A DNA stretch of 64,000 nt from Pseudomaricurvus hydrocarbonicus (lineage in GTDB: Bacteria; Pseudomonadota; Gammaproteobacteria; Pseudomonadales; Cellvibrionaceae): contig NZ_JAAONZ010000004.1 in NCBI RefSeq assembly GCF_011602365.1, positions 124,001 through 188,000 of the forward strand, in the 5' to 3' direction. The position numbers were made by a program, and so were the translations under genes. This document shows, piece by piece, positions 33,691 through 43,617 of this stretch (within the stretch, counting starts at the first letter, position 1; every line of letters starts with the position of its first letter). The notes beneath the pieces were generated by a model. The model was not told the DNA's origin. It ran no database searches and saw only the letters and a program-made list of their open reading frames with translations.

Positions 33691-36600
33691 TTATGCCGGA
33701 CTGGGAGCATCCTTATCGCCCGAGCCCCCTGCGTCCGCAGACGGAATAAACTCAGGCGGCTCAGCACTGTCCTCCCCACCGGATCTGACCCACACATCCC
33801 GTTGCGGGAAAGGAATTTCGATATTATTTGCTTTGAAGGTTTGATTAATGGCGACGTGCAACTCGTGAACCAGGGGCATCAGGTCGAGCATGCCCGGCAC
33901 AAATACACGCAATTCAAAATCCAGGCTGCTGTCACCAAACCCGACAAAAAAGACAGCGGGTGGTGGGTCGCTGATGACTCTTTCATTGTCAGAAATGACT
34001 TTTGTTAACAGCTTGTGCACGGTCTCGACATCAGAGCCATAGGCCACGCCCACCTTAATAATCTGGCGGGTGATGGGATCGCTCAATGTCCAATTGGTGA
34101 GCTGTTCGGTAATGAAGGTTTTATTGGGAATAATTTGTTCTTTTCTGTCCCAGTCCGTCAGTGTTGTGGCTCGTATCCGAATTCGAGTCACAGTCCCCGT
34201 ATGCTCCCCAACGGTGACGGTATCCCCAACCCGGATGGGTCGTTCAAACAGGATCAACAAACCAGAGACAAAGTTTGCCAGGATTTCCTGCAGCCCAAAC
34301 CCGAGCCCGACGCCCATGGCAGCGACCAGCCACTGCAGTTTGGACCACTGGACCCCGATCAAATTTAGAAAAGCGATAGTACCCAACAGAATGATTAGAT
34401 ATTTGACCACGGTAATGACGGCATAACTGCCTCCAGGTCCGAGATCCATGCCTCGCAGCACTGAGATTTCTAAAGCACCGGGAAGGTTGCGGGCCCCCAA
34501 ATACGTCAGCACCACCACCAGTAAGCCAAGGGTCAGGTCCCAGACCGTGACTGATCTTAACGGTGCGTTGGGGTCCGAGGTGGAAACCTCCCAAAGCTCC
34601 ATCGTGTCGAAGGCGCTCAACGCCGGTGTCACATTACCCCAGACATTCCATAAGGCGTAAGCGACGAGAACAGCGGTTATAAGCGTAATAAAGCCACGGG
34701 ACTGCTGGCTGACCGCATCCATATCGACTTCCTGCAAAATCAGGCTCTCCGGCACGCCTTCGGCAGCATCATCAGCCGCCTGCCGGCTAACCTGCAGTGC
34801 CCTTTCGGCCTTGCGCTTGGCTCTGATGCGTTCAAGCTTCATGCGTCGCTCGAGTAATGCAACCCCCCGTATGGCCAGTGAGTAGATCACCAAAAAGGTC
34901 GCCAATAGCCAGGCAGTCATTAACAGTCTGCCCAGTATTTCCAGAGCTGTAAAATGATACCCCAGGCAAGAGACCACAATGAGGATCAGAGGCATACCCA
35001 CGGTAAACCCATAAACCCCATACTGCAGGAATCGACGTTGGCTGGGATGCTTTACCAACTTATCGGTCAAAACTTCCGCACTTGGTTTGAATATAAAGTG
35101 GCTAATCAGCGACAGAGCCAGAGAGGCGATAATAAAAAGTGAGCGGCTGATGGCTTCGTAAGGCTCTACAGCGTCGTTCATGATCGGCATCAATACGGAA
35201 ATTGTCACCATAACGGCCATCAGCCAGGGCAGATGCTTTCTGACCAGGGCAATAATACGGGGACTCCATTTAAAATGTACTTCAGCTAACCCACCTTTGC
35301 GGCAAATTTGAAAGAAGACACTTAATAACACCCAAAGAATAGCTGCGTTAGTAAAGCCCTGCCTCAAGTGAGCGGCATAACCTCTGCCCCCTTCCAGCAG
35401 TTCAGCTGATCCCATCAAAAACAAGGCAGTGGGCAGTGCCAGCAATACAGTGATGCACAAGGCATAGAAGGTGCTGCTCAGTTTGTCGACATTCACTTTA
35501 CCGACGTTCTCACCCAAGTGTTTTAACTGTCTCTTCAGATTGCTTTTTAACGCTGTCAGCATAAAGGCCAATAAAAAATACAGGGTGGCGCTAAATGGGT
35601 TGTTGAAGTTTTGCACTGCTTTGGAAATTTCATGCCAGTGCTTGTTGCCAAGCAAACGAAGCAGATCCCGGTTTACATTGCTAATACTGTTGAAGGTGAC
35701 GGGGGTAGTACTTGGAATCCAAAATAAGCGACTGTTCAACAGTTCTTGATATTCCTCTACCCTCTTGCCCAATTGGGTATTTTCGCTGTGAACATTGATT
35801 AAGGCACTCGTATAATGCCGGTAAGCGTTAACATTATCGCGAAGTAGCTCAAGCTGTTCTTGCAGCAATTCCTTCAACAACCCACTCGATTCCGGCGGCT
35901 CAGGAGTGATCAGGTCGTGCTGACGATCCTCAAGACGAAGCTGGTTGATTTGTGCATGAGTCAGTTCTTTTTCCAGGGTGTTGGTATTAATTAACTGTGG
36001 TAAGTCTTTCGAAAACTGCTTGCGCTGTTCGAGAAGATCTACACTCAGCGTAGAAAGTCTCTCAGCACCGGCAATGGACAGTTGCTGCGACATACTGGAA
36101 AAATAGCGCTCAACTCGGTTTAGTTCTTTTGACAATTGCTCAGACTGTGAAAGGAGCTCTGAGGTGCGCGCCACAACAAAAGATAAATCATTGGCCAGGT
36201 TGGCATTTTCTTCGGCTACCGCCTGAATGTCCGGGGTGGCTTTTTTAATTTGATCTTCGCGCTGCCGGGCTTTTTCTACCTTTTCGTCAACAACCTGTTT
36301 TCTTACCTGGCTTAGAGCATCTTCTACCAATTTAATTTTTTGATTGGTAATGTTCAGCTTTTGCGTATACAGATTATCTTCTCGATCCAAAACCTCCGCG
36401 CGGGTATCACGGGTCAGCAATCGCTGGCGAAGCATTTCAACCCGTGAATTTGTGAATTCGACCTCGCTTAACTGAAAAGTATTACGAGCATTCGCGAGCT
36501 CAACACTGTCGCCAGTGCGATTTTTGTTCAGCTCATCTTTGGCTTGCGATTGTTGTTGCGTCGCCTCTTCAAGCAACTTCAGCACGTTTTGTTCGTCCGC

Positions 36601-37077
36601 CAGCATTTTGGAACGAATATCGGCTTGTTTTGCTCGTGACTCCAATAGCTCGGTCTGTAACTTTAACAGGCTTTTTTCCAGGCTAGAGATACGCTGTTGG
36701 TTGGACAGCCCCTCCAGATCCTGAACGGAATCAGGCGCGGATTTCAAATTTGAAATCTGCTGCTCAAGTGATTTTAAATCAGCCGGGGCCTTTGCCATTA
36801 AATCCGCGTAGATTTTTGCCCGCGAGCGGTTTTTCTCTGCCCCTTCCAGGTTTTCAACAGCCCGGCTGTACAAGTCCAAAATTGCTTTTTTTTCATCAGC
36901 TTCCAGGTTTTCGGCAACCTTGATGGCATTAATTCGTGCCTTGAGATTTTGCACATTTTGATCACTGCTGTGAGATGACTCATCGGCACTGACCGGGTTA
37001 TATACCATAAAACTCAACAATAGTGCCCAAAGACAAGCGGTGACACACTGATAAATCCGAACCTTATAGTTACCCAC
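33691..37077 (-). CDS. Large MscS-type mechanosensitive channel (MscK/MscM-like)
   Basis: 1128 residues from the GTG at 37077. Signal peptide (hydrophobic CLWALLLSFMVYNPVSA), a long periplasmic coiled-coil domain (about 35-480), some eleven membrane helices, then the MscS pore helix and beta domain (about 880-1090: GLGFGLQEILANFVSGLLILFERPIRVGDTV). Opens under membrane tension to release solutes in osmotic downshock. Size and plan match E. coli MscK and MscM; which of the two is nearer cannot be settled by eye. The frame is open to a TTG at 37128, but GTG 37077 is preferred because AAGGA precedes it and the signal peptide then has normal length. Confidence 0.9.
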   Translation of the reverse strand: MGNYKVRIYQCVTACLWALLLSFMVYNPVSADESSHSSDQNVQNLKARINAIKVAENLEADEKKAILDLYSRAVENLEGAEKNRSRAKIYADLMAKAPADLKSLEQQISNLKSAPDSVQDLEGLSNQQRISSLEKSLLKLQTELLESRAKQADIRSKMLADEQNVLKLLEEATQQQSQAKDELNKNRTGDSVELANARNTFQLSEVEFTNSRVEMLRQRLLTRDTRAEVLDREDNLYTQKLNITNQKIKLVEDALSQVRKQVVDEKVEKARQREDQIKKATPDIQAVAEENANLANDLSFVVARTSELLSQSEQLSKELNRVERYFSSMSQQLSIAGAERLSTLSVDLLEQRKQFSKDLPQLINTNTLEKELTHAQINQLRLEDRQHDLITPEPPESSGLLKELLQEQLELLRDNVNAYRHYTSALINVHSENTQLGKRVEEYQELLNSRLFWIPSTTPVTFNSISNVNRDLLRLLGNKHWHEISKAVQNFNNPFSATLYFLLAFMLTALKSNLKRQLKHLGENVGKVNVDKLSSTFYALCITVLLALPTALFLMGSAELLEGGRGYAAHLRQGFTNAAILWVLLSVFFQICRKGGLAEVHFKWSPRIIALVRKHLPWLMAVMVTISVLMPIMNDAVEPYEAISRSLFIIASLALSLISHFIFKPSAEVLTDKLVKHPSQRRFLQYGVYGFTVGMPLILIVVSCLGYHFTALEILGRLLMTAWLLATFLVIYSLAIRGVALLERRMKLERIRAKRKAERALQVSRQAADDAAEGVPESLILQEVDMDAVSQQSRGFITLITAVLVAYALWNVWGNVTPALSAFDTMELWEVSTSDPNAPLRSVTVWDLTLGLLVVVLTYLGARNLPGALEISVLRGMDLGPGGSYAVITVVKYLIILLGTIAFLNLIGVQWSKLQWLVAAMGVGLGFGLQEILANFVSGLLILFERPIRVGDTVTVGEHTGTVTRIRIRATTLTDWDRKEQIIPNKTFITEQLTNWTLSDPITRQIIKVGVAYGSDVETVHKLLTKVISDNERVISDPPPAVFFVGFGDSSLDFELRVFVPGMLDLMPLVHELHVAINQTFKANNIEIPFPQRDVWVRSGGEDSAEPPEFIPSADAGGSGDKDAPSPA

Positions 37078-37630
37078 TTTGACATGGTCCTTTGCTGAAA
37101 AGATGGTAGTTGGTGAGCCGGTGGACAAGCATTGTACGAATCGCTCCTTGTGCTTTCAGGTTGGCTTCCTGTGTTGGAGTGGCGCCTTTAAGTAACGGGT
37201 ATTTAGGCGTTAACATTTAACATCGTCACGGAGGCGCTCCCAGGCTCTAAGCTTACACTGAAAAAGCGTGCCACTCCGAGGTTGACCCAAAATATCTTTC
37301 CCGCCCTGCGGTGTAAAATATTCACTCCTTTGGTCTTTATTCAGTAAAGTCTGACGCCTGCGGTCGCCTATGGCGCTTTGCGCCAATTCGATGTCCCACA
37401 GCGTTTGAACGAAAGACTGTCTTCCAGTAAATTGAATACTGGGTGTTCGCTATTTTCGCGTAATTTGGCATTGTTTTCCTCTAGTATATCTCCAAACTTC
37501 GGCCTGTCGACTCGATGACTTTGGCGTCAATATTGCCTGCAAGCTGTTGAAATCTTAAACTTGAGCCCAATTATTGAACAAAGCCATTTGGGCGTTTAGC
37601 GTCGATGACGTAAAATGACGCACGATAATC
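37078..37630. other. Divergent intergenic region, nothing recognised
   Basis: About 550 bases between the channel gene and the PHA-system gene. I find no gene, RNA, terminator or notable repeat beyond short chance palindromes such as GGCGCTTTGCGCC near 37373. Confidence 0.4.
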
Positions 37631-37936
37631 ATGAGTCAGAGTGGAAATCAGTCAATGAAAAAAATCCAGATTCGTCGGGAGCACGGTTTAGGAAAGGAAG
37701 ATTGTCAAAAGCTTGCCGATAAGATTACCGATGGCTTAATCGCCCGTATTGGTGGCAGCAAAGTGGTCGATGGCAATGTGATTCACTACAGGCACATCAG
37801 CGGCAGCAAAGGTACTTTAACCAGCGAAGACAACTGTCTCCATGTTGATGTATCCCTTGGCTTGCTGGTGCGATCGTTTGGTTCATCAATCGAAAAAGAG
37901 ATCCACGGCACCTGTGACGAGCACTTAAACTGCTGA
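37631..37936 (+). CDS. Polyhydroxyalkanoic acid system family protein
   Basis: 101 residues (93 if it starts at the ATG 37655, which gives the usual MKKIQIRREHGLG N-terminus). Matches the small PHA_gran_rgn family: IRREHGLG, then a short helix with ADKITDGLIARIGG, a beta hairpin (VIHYRH..GSKGTL) and LGLLVRSFGSSIEKEI. Members are found near polyhydroxyalkanoate genes in some bacteria, but the role is not established. No PHA synthase or phasin gene is in this window. Start uncertain because neither ATG has a strong ribosome site. Confidence 0.78.
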   Translation: MSQSGNQSMKKIQIRREHGLGKEDCQKLADKITDGLIARIGGSKVVDGNVIHYRHISGSKGTLTSEDNCLHVDVSLGLLVRSFGSSIEKEIHGTCDEHLNC

Positions 37937-38038
37937 GCGGCGCCAGATGAAGCCATGGGCGGTGTGCCGGGTATGTGGTGCCACTCGTCACCAGAACCTT
38001 CTTACCGGGGGCTGGCTTTTGGGAAAACATCAGGGGTT

Positions 38039-39049
38039 TCAGTCCGCCAGTTTTATCAGGTAACGCCCCAATGAATGCCCATTATAGATTTGGGTTAAAA
38101 TTTTGGGCACCTGTTCAAGGCTCAGCTCTGTGGTCATAAATTCCAACTGAGCCACTTTCCAGGGGCCCGCGAGCAAGCCCCAGATCTCTATTTTAGCCTC
38201 CAGGGGTTGCTCCACAGCGTCTACCCCCAGCAGGTTCACATTCCTTAACACAAAGGGGAATACGTTGCCCCTGAACGTCGGAGCAGACGCAAGACCGCAA
38301 GCCGCAACACTGCCCCCGTAATGCAAGGATTTGATCAGGCTGAATAAATAGTCTCCCCCCAGACAGTCTATGGCATTGCCCCAGTGGGGCTTGGCCAATG
38401 ATTTACCTGCCAACTCGTCCAGACTGCTGCGATCAATTACCTTGGTCGCCCCCAATTCGATGAGCCCTTCGTTGGCTTGCAGCTTACCGGTGATTGCCGC
38501 CACGGTGTAACCGAGTTTCGCCAGCAGAGCAACGGATAAAGAGCCTACTCCCCCAGTCGCTCCGGTAACGGCGACATCCCCATCTTCCGGTTTGGCTCCC
38601 ATCTGAATGAGCTTTTGTACGCACAGCGCTGCAGTCAAACCTGCGGTACCGTACTCCATGGATTCACGAAGCGATAGGCCCGAAGGGCATCTCACCGCCC
38701 ACTCTGAGGGTATACGGATATATTCGGCGAGGCCTCCAGGGGTGTTCATGCCCAGGTCGTAGCCAGTGACAATCACTTCATCGTCGGGCTGAAACTGGCC
38801 GCTGTCATCTTTAACCACGACCCCGGCGGCATCTATGCCTGGCGTGTGAGGGTATTGGCGAGTGATCCCTTTGTTGCCATGGGCACTCAAGGCGTCGGTG
38901 TAGTTGAGGGAGGAATATTTCACTTTTACCAGCAAGGGGTGATCTGGTAAATCGTCTGTATGTCGCTGTACTATAAAACGCTCAAAGTTATTGGTGCCGT
39001 TTTCAGTTACCCAAAGTGCTTTAAACGGTTGTCTTATCGCGCTACTCAT
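38039..39049 (-). CDS. acuI: YhdH/AcuI-type quinone oxidoreductase (acrylyl-CoA reductase-like)
   Basis: 336 residues of the medium-chain dehydrogenase/reductase superfamily, zinc-free branch. Features: FKALWVTENG start, SSLNYTDALSAHGNKGITR, PHTPGIDAAGVV, VTGATGGVGSLSVALLAKLGY (NADPH-binding loop, about 158-178) and the YhdH-specific GGDYLFSLIKSLHYGGSVAACGLA. The closest characterised members are AcuI proteins, which reduce acrylyl-CoA to propionyl-CoA with NADPH and remove a toxic intermediate of DMSP breakdown. Whether it acts on that substrate here is inference; no dmd or dddD gene is nearby. Confidence 0.82.
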   Translation of the reverse strand: MSSAIRQPFKALWVTENGTNNFERFIVQRHTDDLPDHPLLVKVKYSSLNYTDALSAHGNKGITRQYPHTPGIDAAGVVVKDDSGQFQPDDEVIVTGYDLGMNTPGGLAEYIRIPSEWAVRCPSGLSLRESMEYGTAGLTAALCVQKLIQMGAKPEDGDVAVTGATGGVGSLSVALLAKLGYTVAAITGKLQANEGLIELGATKVIDRSSLDELAGKSLAKPHWGNAIDCLGGDYLFSLIKSLHYGGSVAACGLASAPTFRGNVFPFVLRNVNLLGVDAVEQPLEAKIEIWGLLAGPWKVAQLEFMTTELSLEQVPKILTQIYNGHSLGRYLIKLAD

Positions 39050-39145
39050 CGCACTACACCGCTCGCGTAAGTTAAATCAGGTACAGAAAATCATGTCTGT
39101 ACCTATTTAAACTAGCACAAAGTGGAGCGTAAACGAGTGTTTTAG

Positions 39146-40216
39146 CTAGGAAAAGAAACGCATACTTTGTAAGCGCGTAAGCCAGGTTAGCAAAAGGCGA
39201 TCAGCCGCTCCCTGTGCCGCTATGCCCAGTTTTTCCTGAATGCTCTTTTTAAAGATAAATTCCACCTCAAACACATCGGCGGTTTCCAGTCGGTTGTGTA
39301 TGTATTCGTCACTGGTCATAAGTTCATCCACCAGCTTTTGCTCCAGCGCCCGGCGCCCAAACCAGACATCGCCGGTGGCAACCTGTTCTATATCAACCCC
39401 GGTGCGGTGTTCACTGACAAAATCCTTGAACAATGTGTGGGTGTCTTCCAGGTCCTCGACAAACTTCTCTCTGTCCTTATCGGTATTTTCACCGAACATG
39501 GTTAAAGTACGCTTGTACTCGCCTGCGGTTAACATCTCAAAGTCAACATAGTTCTTTTTCAATAAGCGGTGGAAGTTCGGGAGTTGAGCGACCACACCAA
39601 TGGAGCCCATGACCGCAAACGGTGCCGCCAGGATTTTATCCGCCACGCACGCCATCATATAGCCACCACTGGCAGCCACCTTGTCGACACAAACGGTTAA
39701 GGGGATACCTTTCTTTTTAATCCGGTCCAACTGGCTTGAGGCCAAGCCATAACTGTGAACCATACCACCACCACTCTCCAGCCGAAGCAGGATCTCGTCC
39801 TGAGCGGTTGCAATGGACAATACCGTGCTGATTTCTTCACGCAGATTGTCGACAGCAGAAGCTTTAATGTCTCCATCAAAATTTAAAACAAACACCCGTG
39901 GTTTGGTTTTTATATCTTCAGGGTGTTTTTTAGCGGCTTTTTTCCGGCTTTTGGCTTCCGCTTTTTCTTCTTTTTCGTGAGCTTTCAGCTCTTGTTTGCG
40001 CAGCTCAGAATCCATCACTACGTCTTTCAGTGCATCCTGAGTCGCTTCGTACTGATCATTTAAGCGGGTTACTTCGATATGCCCCTTCTCTGATCTTTTG
40101 TTCTTATGCCCCATCGACACAACAAACCCAACAATCAACAATACGGTCAATAAAACCGTAATGGATTTTGCCAGAAACAGTCCGTATTCGGTTAAAAACT
40201 CCAAAGTATTCTCCAA
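39146..40216 (-). CDS. sohB: SohB, inner-membrane S49 serine peptidase
   Basis: 356 residues. One N-terminal membrane helix (about 12-35), a highly charged Lys/Glu-rich linker (about 70-102), then the S49 core: ESGGGMVHSYG (about 150), catalytic Ser in AASGGYMMACVADKI (about 185) and catalytic Lys in AGEYKRTLTMFG (about 238). A signal-peptide-peptidase-like protease facing the periplasm. It follows a 217-residue membrane protein gene by 12 bases on the same strand, so the two are very likely co-transcribed. Confidence 0.92.
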   Translation of the reverse strand: MENTLEFLTEYGLFLAKSITVLLTVLLIVGFVVSMGHKNKRSEKGHIEVTRLNDQYEATQDALKDVVMDSELRKQELKAHEKEEKAEAKSRKKAAKKHPEDIKTKPRVFVLNFDGDIKASAVDNLREEISTVLSIATAQDEILLRLESGGGMVHSYGLASSQLDRIKKKGIPLTVCVDKVAASGGYMMACVADKILAAPFAVMGSIGVVAQLPNFHRLLKKNYVDFEMLTAGEYKRTLTMFGENTDKDREKFVEDLEDTHTLFKDFVSEHRTGVDIEQVATGDVWFGRRALEQKLVDELMTSDEYIHNRLETADVFEVEFIFKKSIQEKLGIAAQGAADRLLLTWLTRLQSMRFFS

Positions 40217-40228
40217 TATTTAACAACT

Positions 40229-40882
40229 TTATTGCCAGCGCCTGATTGCTACTTCGGCAGGCTCATTAAGGGGGCGGGAAATTAATCCACTGTGGGTTAA
40301 ATTGATTTCATAAAGCGCTCCGTCGCTCATGGGTACATAGGTGGCACTGCCATAGAGGGCATCCAGCCAGGGAATATTTTGATCAACCATTTTGTACCAT
40401 CGCCACGCGTCCACTCCCGATATGCTGGGGTTGAGGTCGTACACGGTCCGTTCCGATAAACGCTCCTCTTCCAGGGAAAAATACCGTCCCGCCAGACGGT
40501 CGAGCCGATAGCCTGGCTTCAGACCATAGCGTGCGAGTGAAGGTTGCCATTTGAAAATGCGAGCATCCAGTTGCCACTGGTCTCCTTTTAATTCAAACTT
40601 TTGTTCCACCCCGTCTGCATTGACTAATATAGCCTGATAATGCTGATCCTCCAGCTGTTTAAAACTGATCGTCGCGACCGACTTTTCAGTCAACAGTTCG
40701 TGATAGCTGAACACATCCCAGGCAAACAGACCGATGATGGCAGACAGAACAACCAGCGCCAGTCCTAAAGTGCCTTTTAACCAGCCCATTAACCAACCAC
40801 CACTGAATAAGGTTTTTAATGCGCGCAGCAACACCAGCAAACTGATGATTGCAACGGCAATAGCTAATCCACCGTAGAACAT
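40229..40882 (-). CDS. Uncharacterised membrane protein upstream of sohB
   Basis: 217 residues. Two N-terminal hydrophobic segments (about 3-20 and 32-54) followed by a soluble, probably periplasmic domain of about 155 residues that is beta-rich (ISFKQLEDQHYQAILVNADG..QKFELKGDQWQLDARIF) and ends in AVEAIRRWQ-like sequence. I do not recognise a named family, though similar proteins next to sohB occur in other gammaproteobacteria as far as I recall. The 12-base gap to sohB suggests joint function, such as a partner or substrate-presenting protein. Confidence 0.7.
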   Translation of the reverse strand: MFYGGLAIAVAIISLLVLLRALKTLFSGGWLMGWLKGTLGLALVVLSAIIGLFAWDVFSYHELLTEKSVATISFKQLEDQHYQAILVNADGVEQKFELKGDQWQLDARIFKWQPSLARYGLKPGYRLDRLAGRYFSLEEERLSERTVYDLNPSISGVDAWRWYKMVDQNIPWLDALYGSATYVPMSDGALYEINLTHSGLISRPLNEPAEVAIRRWQ

Positions 40883-41013
40883 ATATTTATCCTATTTTTA
40901 TCTTCTTTGCCGATGTCGCTGCTATTCCAGAGACTTCAATGTCACACATCAACGCTTATCACTGAATTTACCTGAACAGCCAGTGGGTGCGTGTATGTCA
41001 CCGCTCAAAGGTG

Positions 41014-41829
41014 TCACAAGGCACTCTTGTGCATTTTCACGAAATGACTAATCAGTTGGCCGGATAAAGAGGCTGCGGGTGGCACTAAAGGCAATTCATC
41101 GTAACGGTACCAATTGGCCTCTTCAATTTCGACTCCGTCAACCACAATGTCACCGCTTTGGTATTCCGCCATAAAGCCAATCATCAGCTGCCCGGGAAAT
41201 GGCCAGGCCTGGCTCCCAAAGTACTCCAGCTTGCCCACTTCAATGCCCACTTCCTCCCTGACTTCACGTCGAAGAGCAGACTCAATGGTCTCGCCGACCT
41301 CGATAAAGCCCGCCAGCGCACTGAAAAAGCGTGAGGGAAAGGCTGGGTTATGAGCCAGTAGGCAGTGCTCCCCCCGCGTGACCACCGTGATCACGCAAGG
41401 TGACAACCTCGGATAAAACAAGGCGTCACAGCTTTGGCAGTGCTTGGCCATTTCCCGATGATGACTTTCTGTCCGTGAGCCACAGCGACCGCAGAATTGA
41501 TGATCCCGGTCCCAGTTAACGACTTGCAGGGCCCTGGCGGCCACCTCGTAACTGATCTCATCCAGCAGCCCTAAAAGCTGACGCAAATTCTGCCAGTGAT
41601 GTTGATGAACGTCAGGCTGTGCTTCAAGAACCACAACATAACAGTCTTTATCAAAATAGCGACCAATGTAATGTTGAGGGGCTTCTAATTGAGGGTTGGC
41701 GAAGCGCCAGCTGGACGCGGGAAGAGGCTGCCATCCATACTCCACAGAGCTGAGCAATAACCCGTCGGATATGGGGACATAGCACTTTTCCAGTCCCTCT
41801 TGTTGTGGTCTATGGTCTGGGGTAAACAT
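41014..41829 (-). CDS. nudC: NADH pyrophosphatase (NAD+ diphosphatase) NudC
   Basis: 271 residues from ATG 41829 (an in-frame GTG/ATG extension reaches 41877; the shorter form has AAGGCGG before it and the usual length). Hydrolyses NAD(H) to NMN(H) and AMP and removes NAD caps from RNA. A zinc ribbon is present (FCGRCG, then HCQSCDALFYPR), followed by the Nudix box GFIEVGETIESALRREVREEVG and the NudC-specific SQAWPFPGQLM. Follows fimL by 72 bases on the same strand, an arrangement I recall from Pseudomonas. Confidence 0.93.
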   Translation of the reverse strand: MFTPDHRPQQEGLEKCYVPISDGLLLSSVEYGWQPLPASSWRFANPQLEAPQHYIGRYFDKDCYVVVLEAQPDVHQHHWQNLRQLLGLLDEISYEVAARALQVVNWDRDHQFCGRCGSRTESHHREMAKHCQSCDALFYPRLSPCVITVVTRGEHCLLAHNPAFPSRFFSALAGFIEVGETIESALRREVREEVGIEVGKLEYFGSQAWPFPGQLMIGFMAEYQSGDIVVDGVEIEEANWYRYDELPLVPPAASLSGQLISHFVKMHKSAL

Positions 41830-41901
41830 AACACAGCCGCCTTGGTAAAGCGTTGAAAGCCCACATGATTTACTCACTTTAACCGAATGTTGTTAACACG
41901 C

Positions 41902-43617
41902 TCAAACAGGAATAACGCGATGCCCGAGAGCCTGCAGGCTCTCTTCTGCAATGGCCAGAACTGCGTCATCAGCCGACCGGTCAGTTTTGACCGCATCCAG
42001 ATAGTATTCGAGGCCGATAATTGCGTCAGCAAAGGTCTCCAGTAATTGTTGAATCGCCACTGGTTGGTCATTCACCAGCAGTGTGTCTTCGATGAATTCC
42101 ACACAGCTGTTGATCACAGCGGCAGCCCGCTGAAGATTGAGGATCGTCATTCCCCCCCTCACGGTGTTCAGTGTAGCGCCCACATTTTTAATGTGGCCGT
42201 GATCGTAATTCGAGTCTGCGAACGAGCTCAAGGCTCTTTTGGTCAGCGCCAGCCCGGATTCTGCTTCCTTGATAACCACCATCTCTGCTTCTGCCAGCTG
42301 AGACGAAGCGATGACTTCCTGTCTCGCGAGGGAATTGGCTTTTAACAACTTTTCGTCGGTTAAATTGAGCGAATCCAATCCCGTTACCGTGCTTTCTACA
42401 TACAGCAAGGCATCTGCCAATTCCACCAGTTCCTGCTTATCAGCGGGTCTGTTCGCTTCCTGCCAGGTATCGATGTTCGCCGCCTCTTCTTTCAGCGTGC
42501 TGCTCGCAGACGTTAAACCAACCACGGACAGGATGTCAGCGAGTTTGACCATATGAGCGGAAAGCTCTCCATACTCCCCCAGCCCACCGTCACTGGCCTG
42601 GGATGAGTTTTCAAGTATCTCTTTGATGCTGCGCAACTCGTCCTTGAGCACCGCCATAACCGATGCCACAGTATTAATGCTGGGCCCCTTGAGGGCTTCT
42701 CGTTCATTTCTGAGGTCGGAATCGCTGTAGCCCAGTGGCGGCAAGGCAAAAGCCGAAAGTACTTGTTGTGCCTTTGCTCCGGGTTTGTGTGCCAGTGCGA
42801 CAATAAACAGCAACTGTTTCATCAAGGCTGCAGGCGGTTGTGCCTCAAGCGCCAGTAACCCTTTATCCTGGAGTACCTTGATTTGGCGATCCAGCAGCGT
42901 TAGGCATAATTTACGGGCCTTGCTGATTTCAAGGTTATTGGTGCGCATAGCTTCAAGCGTTGCAGCGCCCAGCCACCAAAGCTGAGCCATCGCCCGCCCG
43001 CCTGCGATAATTTCCAGACGCTCCAGGGCGCGCTCCATGATGCCAAGTGCTGAAGGCACCTGCTTGCCCTGGATAGCATTGAGCAAACCAACCTGGAACA
43101 TGTGTCGGAGCCGGCGAATCAACGCGCTCATCCCCTCAGCATCAAGGGCTGAGCCCGCCGACTTTGGCTTGTAATTGGCTTTGAGGGGGGGGGTAAAGAA
43201 GTGACTTTCAGGCAGAGGTGGCTTTTTAGCTTCCTGGCGCAATTCATTAATGTATGGAATCAACAGAACCGGCATGCCGCGACGTGTTTGTTGGGTGTAT
43301 TCCAGGTATCTGGGCAGGATGAAAAAGGCTCCGGTGATTTTACCCAGGGTACCACTCAGGTCCTGACCGGTCTGAGGCTCAATGGTCTTTGCGAGGCACA
43401 AAATCTCTTCGGCCAACAGGTCGGCACCATAAAGCTGGACCAGGTTTAGCGTCCCTCGTATCTGTTCAATGGCATCAATACTGGACTGAAGAAGATCTCC
43501 GTTGTCCGGTGTGGCTGCAAACTGTTCAAGTTTATTGGCTGCATGCTCAATGGTTGCAACGAGTTCGTTGCTCACCAGGTTCAGGGAGCTGATATTGACA
43601 CGTTCATTCTGTAGCAC
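41902..43617 (-). CDS. fimL: FimL-like protein (degenerate Hpt, ChpA N-terminal homologue)
   Basis: 571 residues, mostly helical, cytosolic. It resembles the N-terminal histidine-phosphotransfer part of ChpA/PilL, but I see no typical phosphoacceptor HxxKG motif, as in FimL of P. aeruginosa (about 560 residues). FimL there promotes type IV pilus twitching and cAMP signalling through FimV and adenylate cyclase. Neighbours nudC (downstream) and nhaB (divergent) are also its neighbours in Pseudomonas by my recollection. The GTG 43617 start has AAGGA seven bases upstream. Contains a run of nine C on its coding strand (43185-43193). Confidence 0.78.
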   Translation of the reverse strand: MLQNERVNISSLNLVSNELVATIEHAANKLEQFAATPDNGDLLQSSIDAIEQIRGTLNLVQLYGADLLAEEILCLAKTIEPQTGQDLSGTLGKITGAFFILPRYLEYTQQTRRGMPVLLIPYINELRQEAKKPPLPESHFFTPPLKANYKPKSAGSALDAEGMSALIRRLRHMFQVGLLNAIQGKQVPSALGIMERALERLEIIAGGRAMAQLWWLGAATLEAMRTNNLEISKARKLCLTLLDRQIKVLQDKGLLALEAQPPAALMKQLLFIVALAHKPGAKAQQVLSAFALPPLGYSDSDLRNEREALKGPSINTVASVMAVLKDELRSIKEILENSSQASDGGLGEYGELSAHMVKLADILSVVGLTSASSTLKEEAANIDTWQEANRPADKQELVELADALLYVESTVTGLDSLNLTDEKLLKANSLARQEVIASSQLAEAEMVVIKEAESGLALTKRALSSFADSNYDHGHIKNVGATLNTVRGGMTILNLQRAAAVINSCVEFIEDTLLVNDQPVAIQQLLETFADAIIGLEYYLDAVKTDRSADDAVLAIAEESLQALGHRVIPV

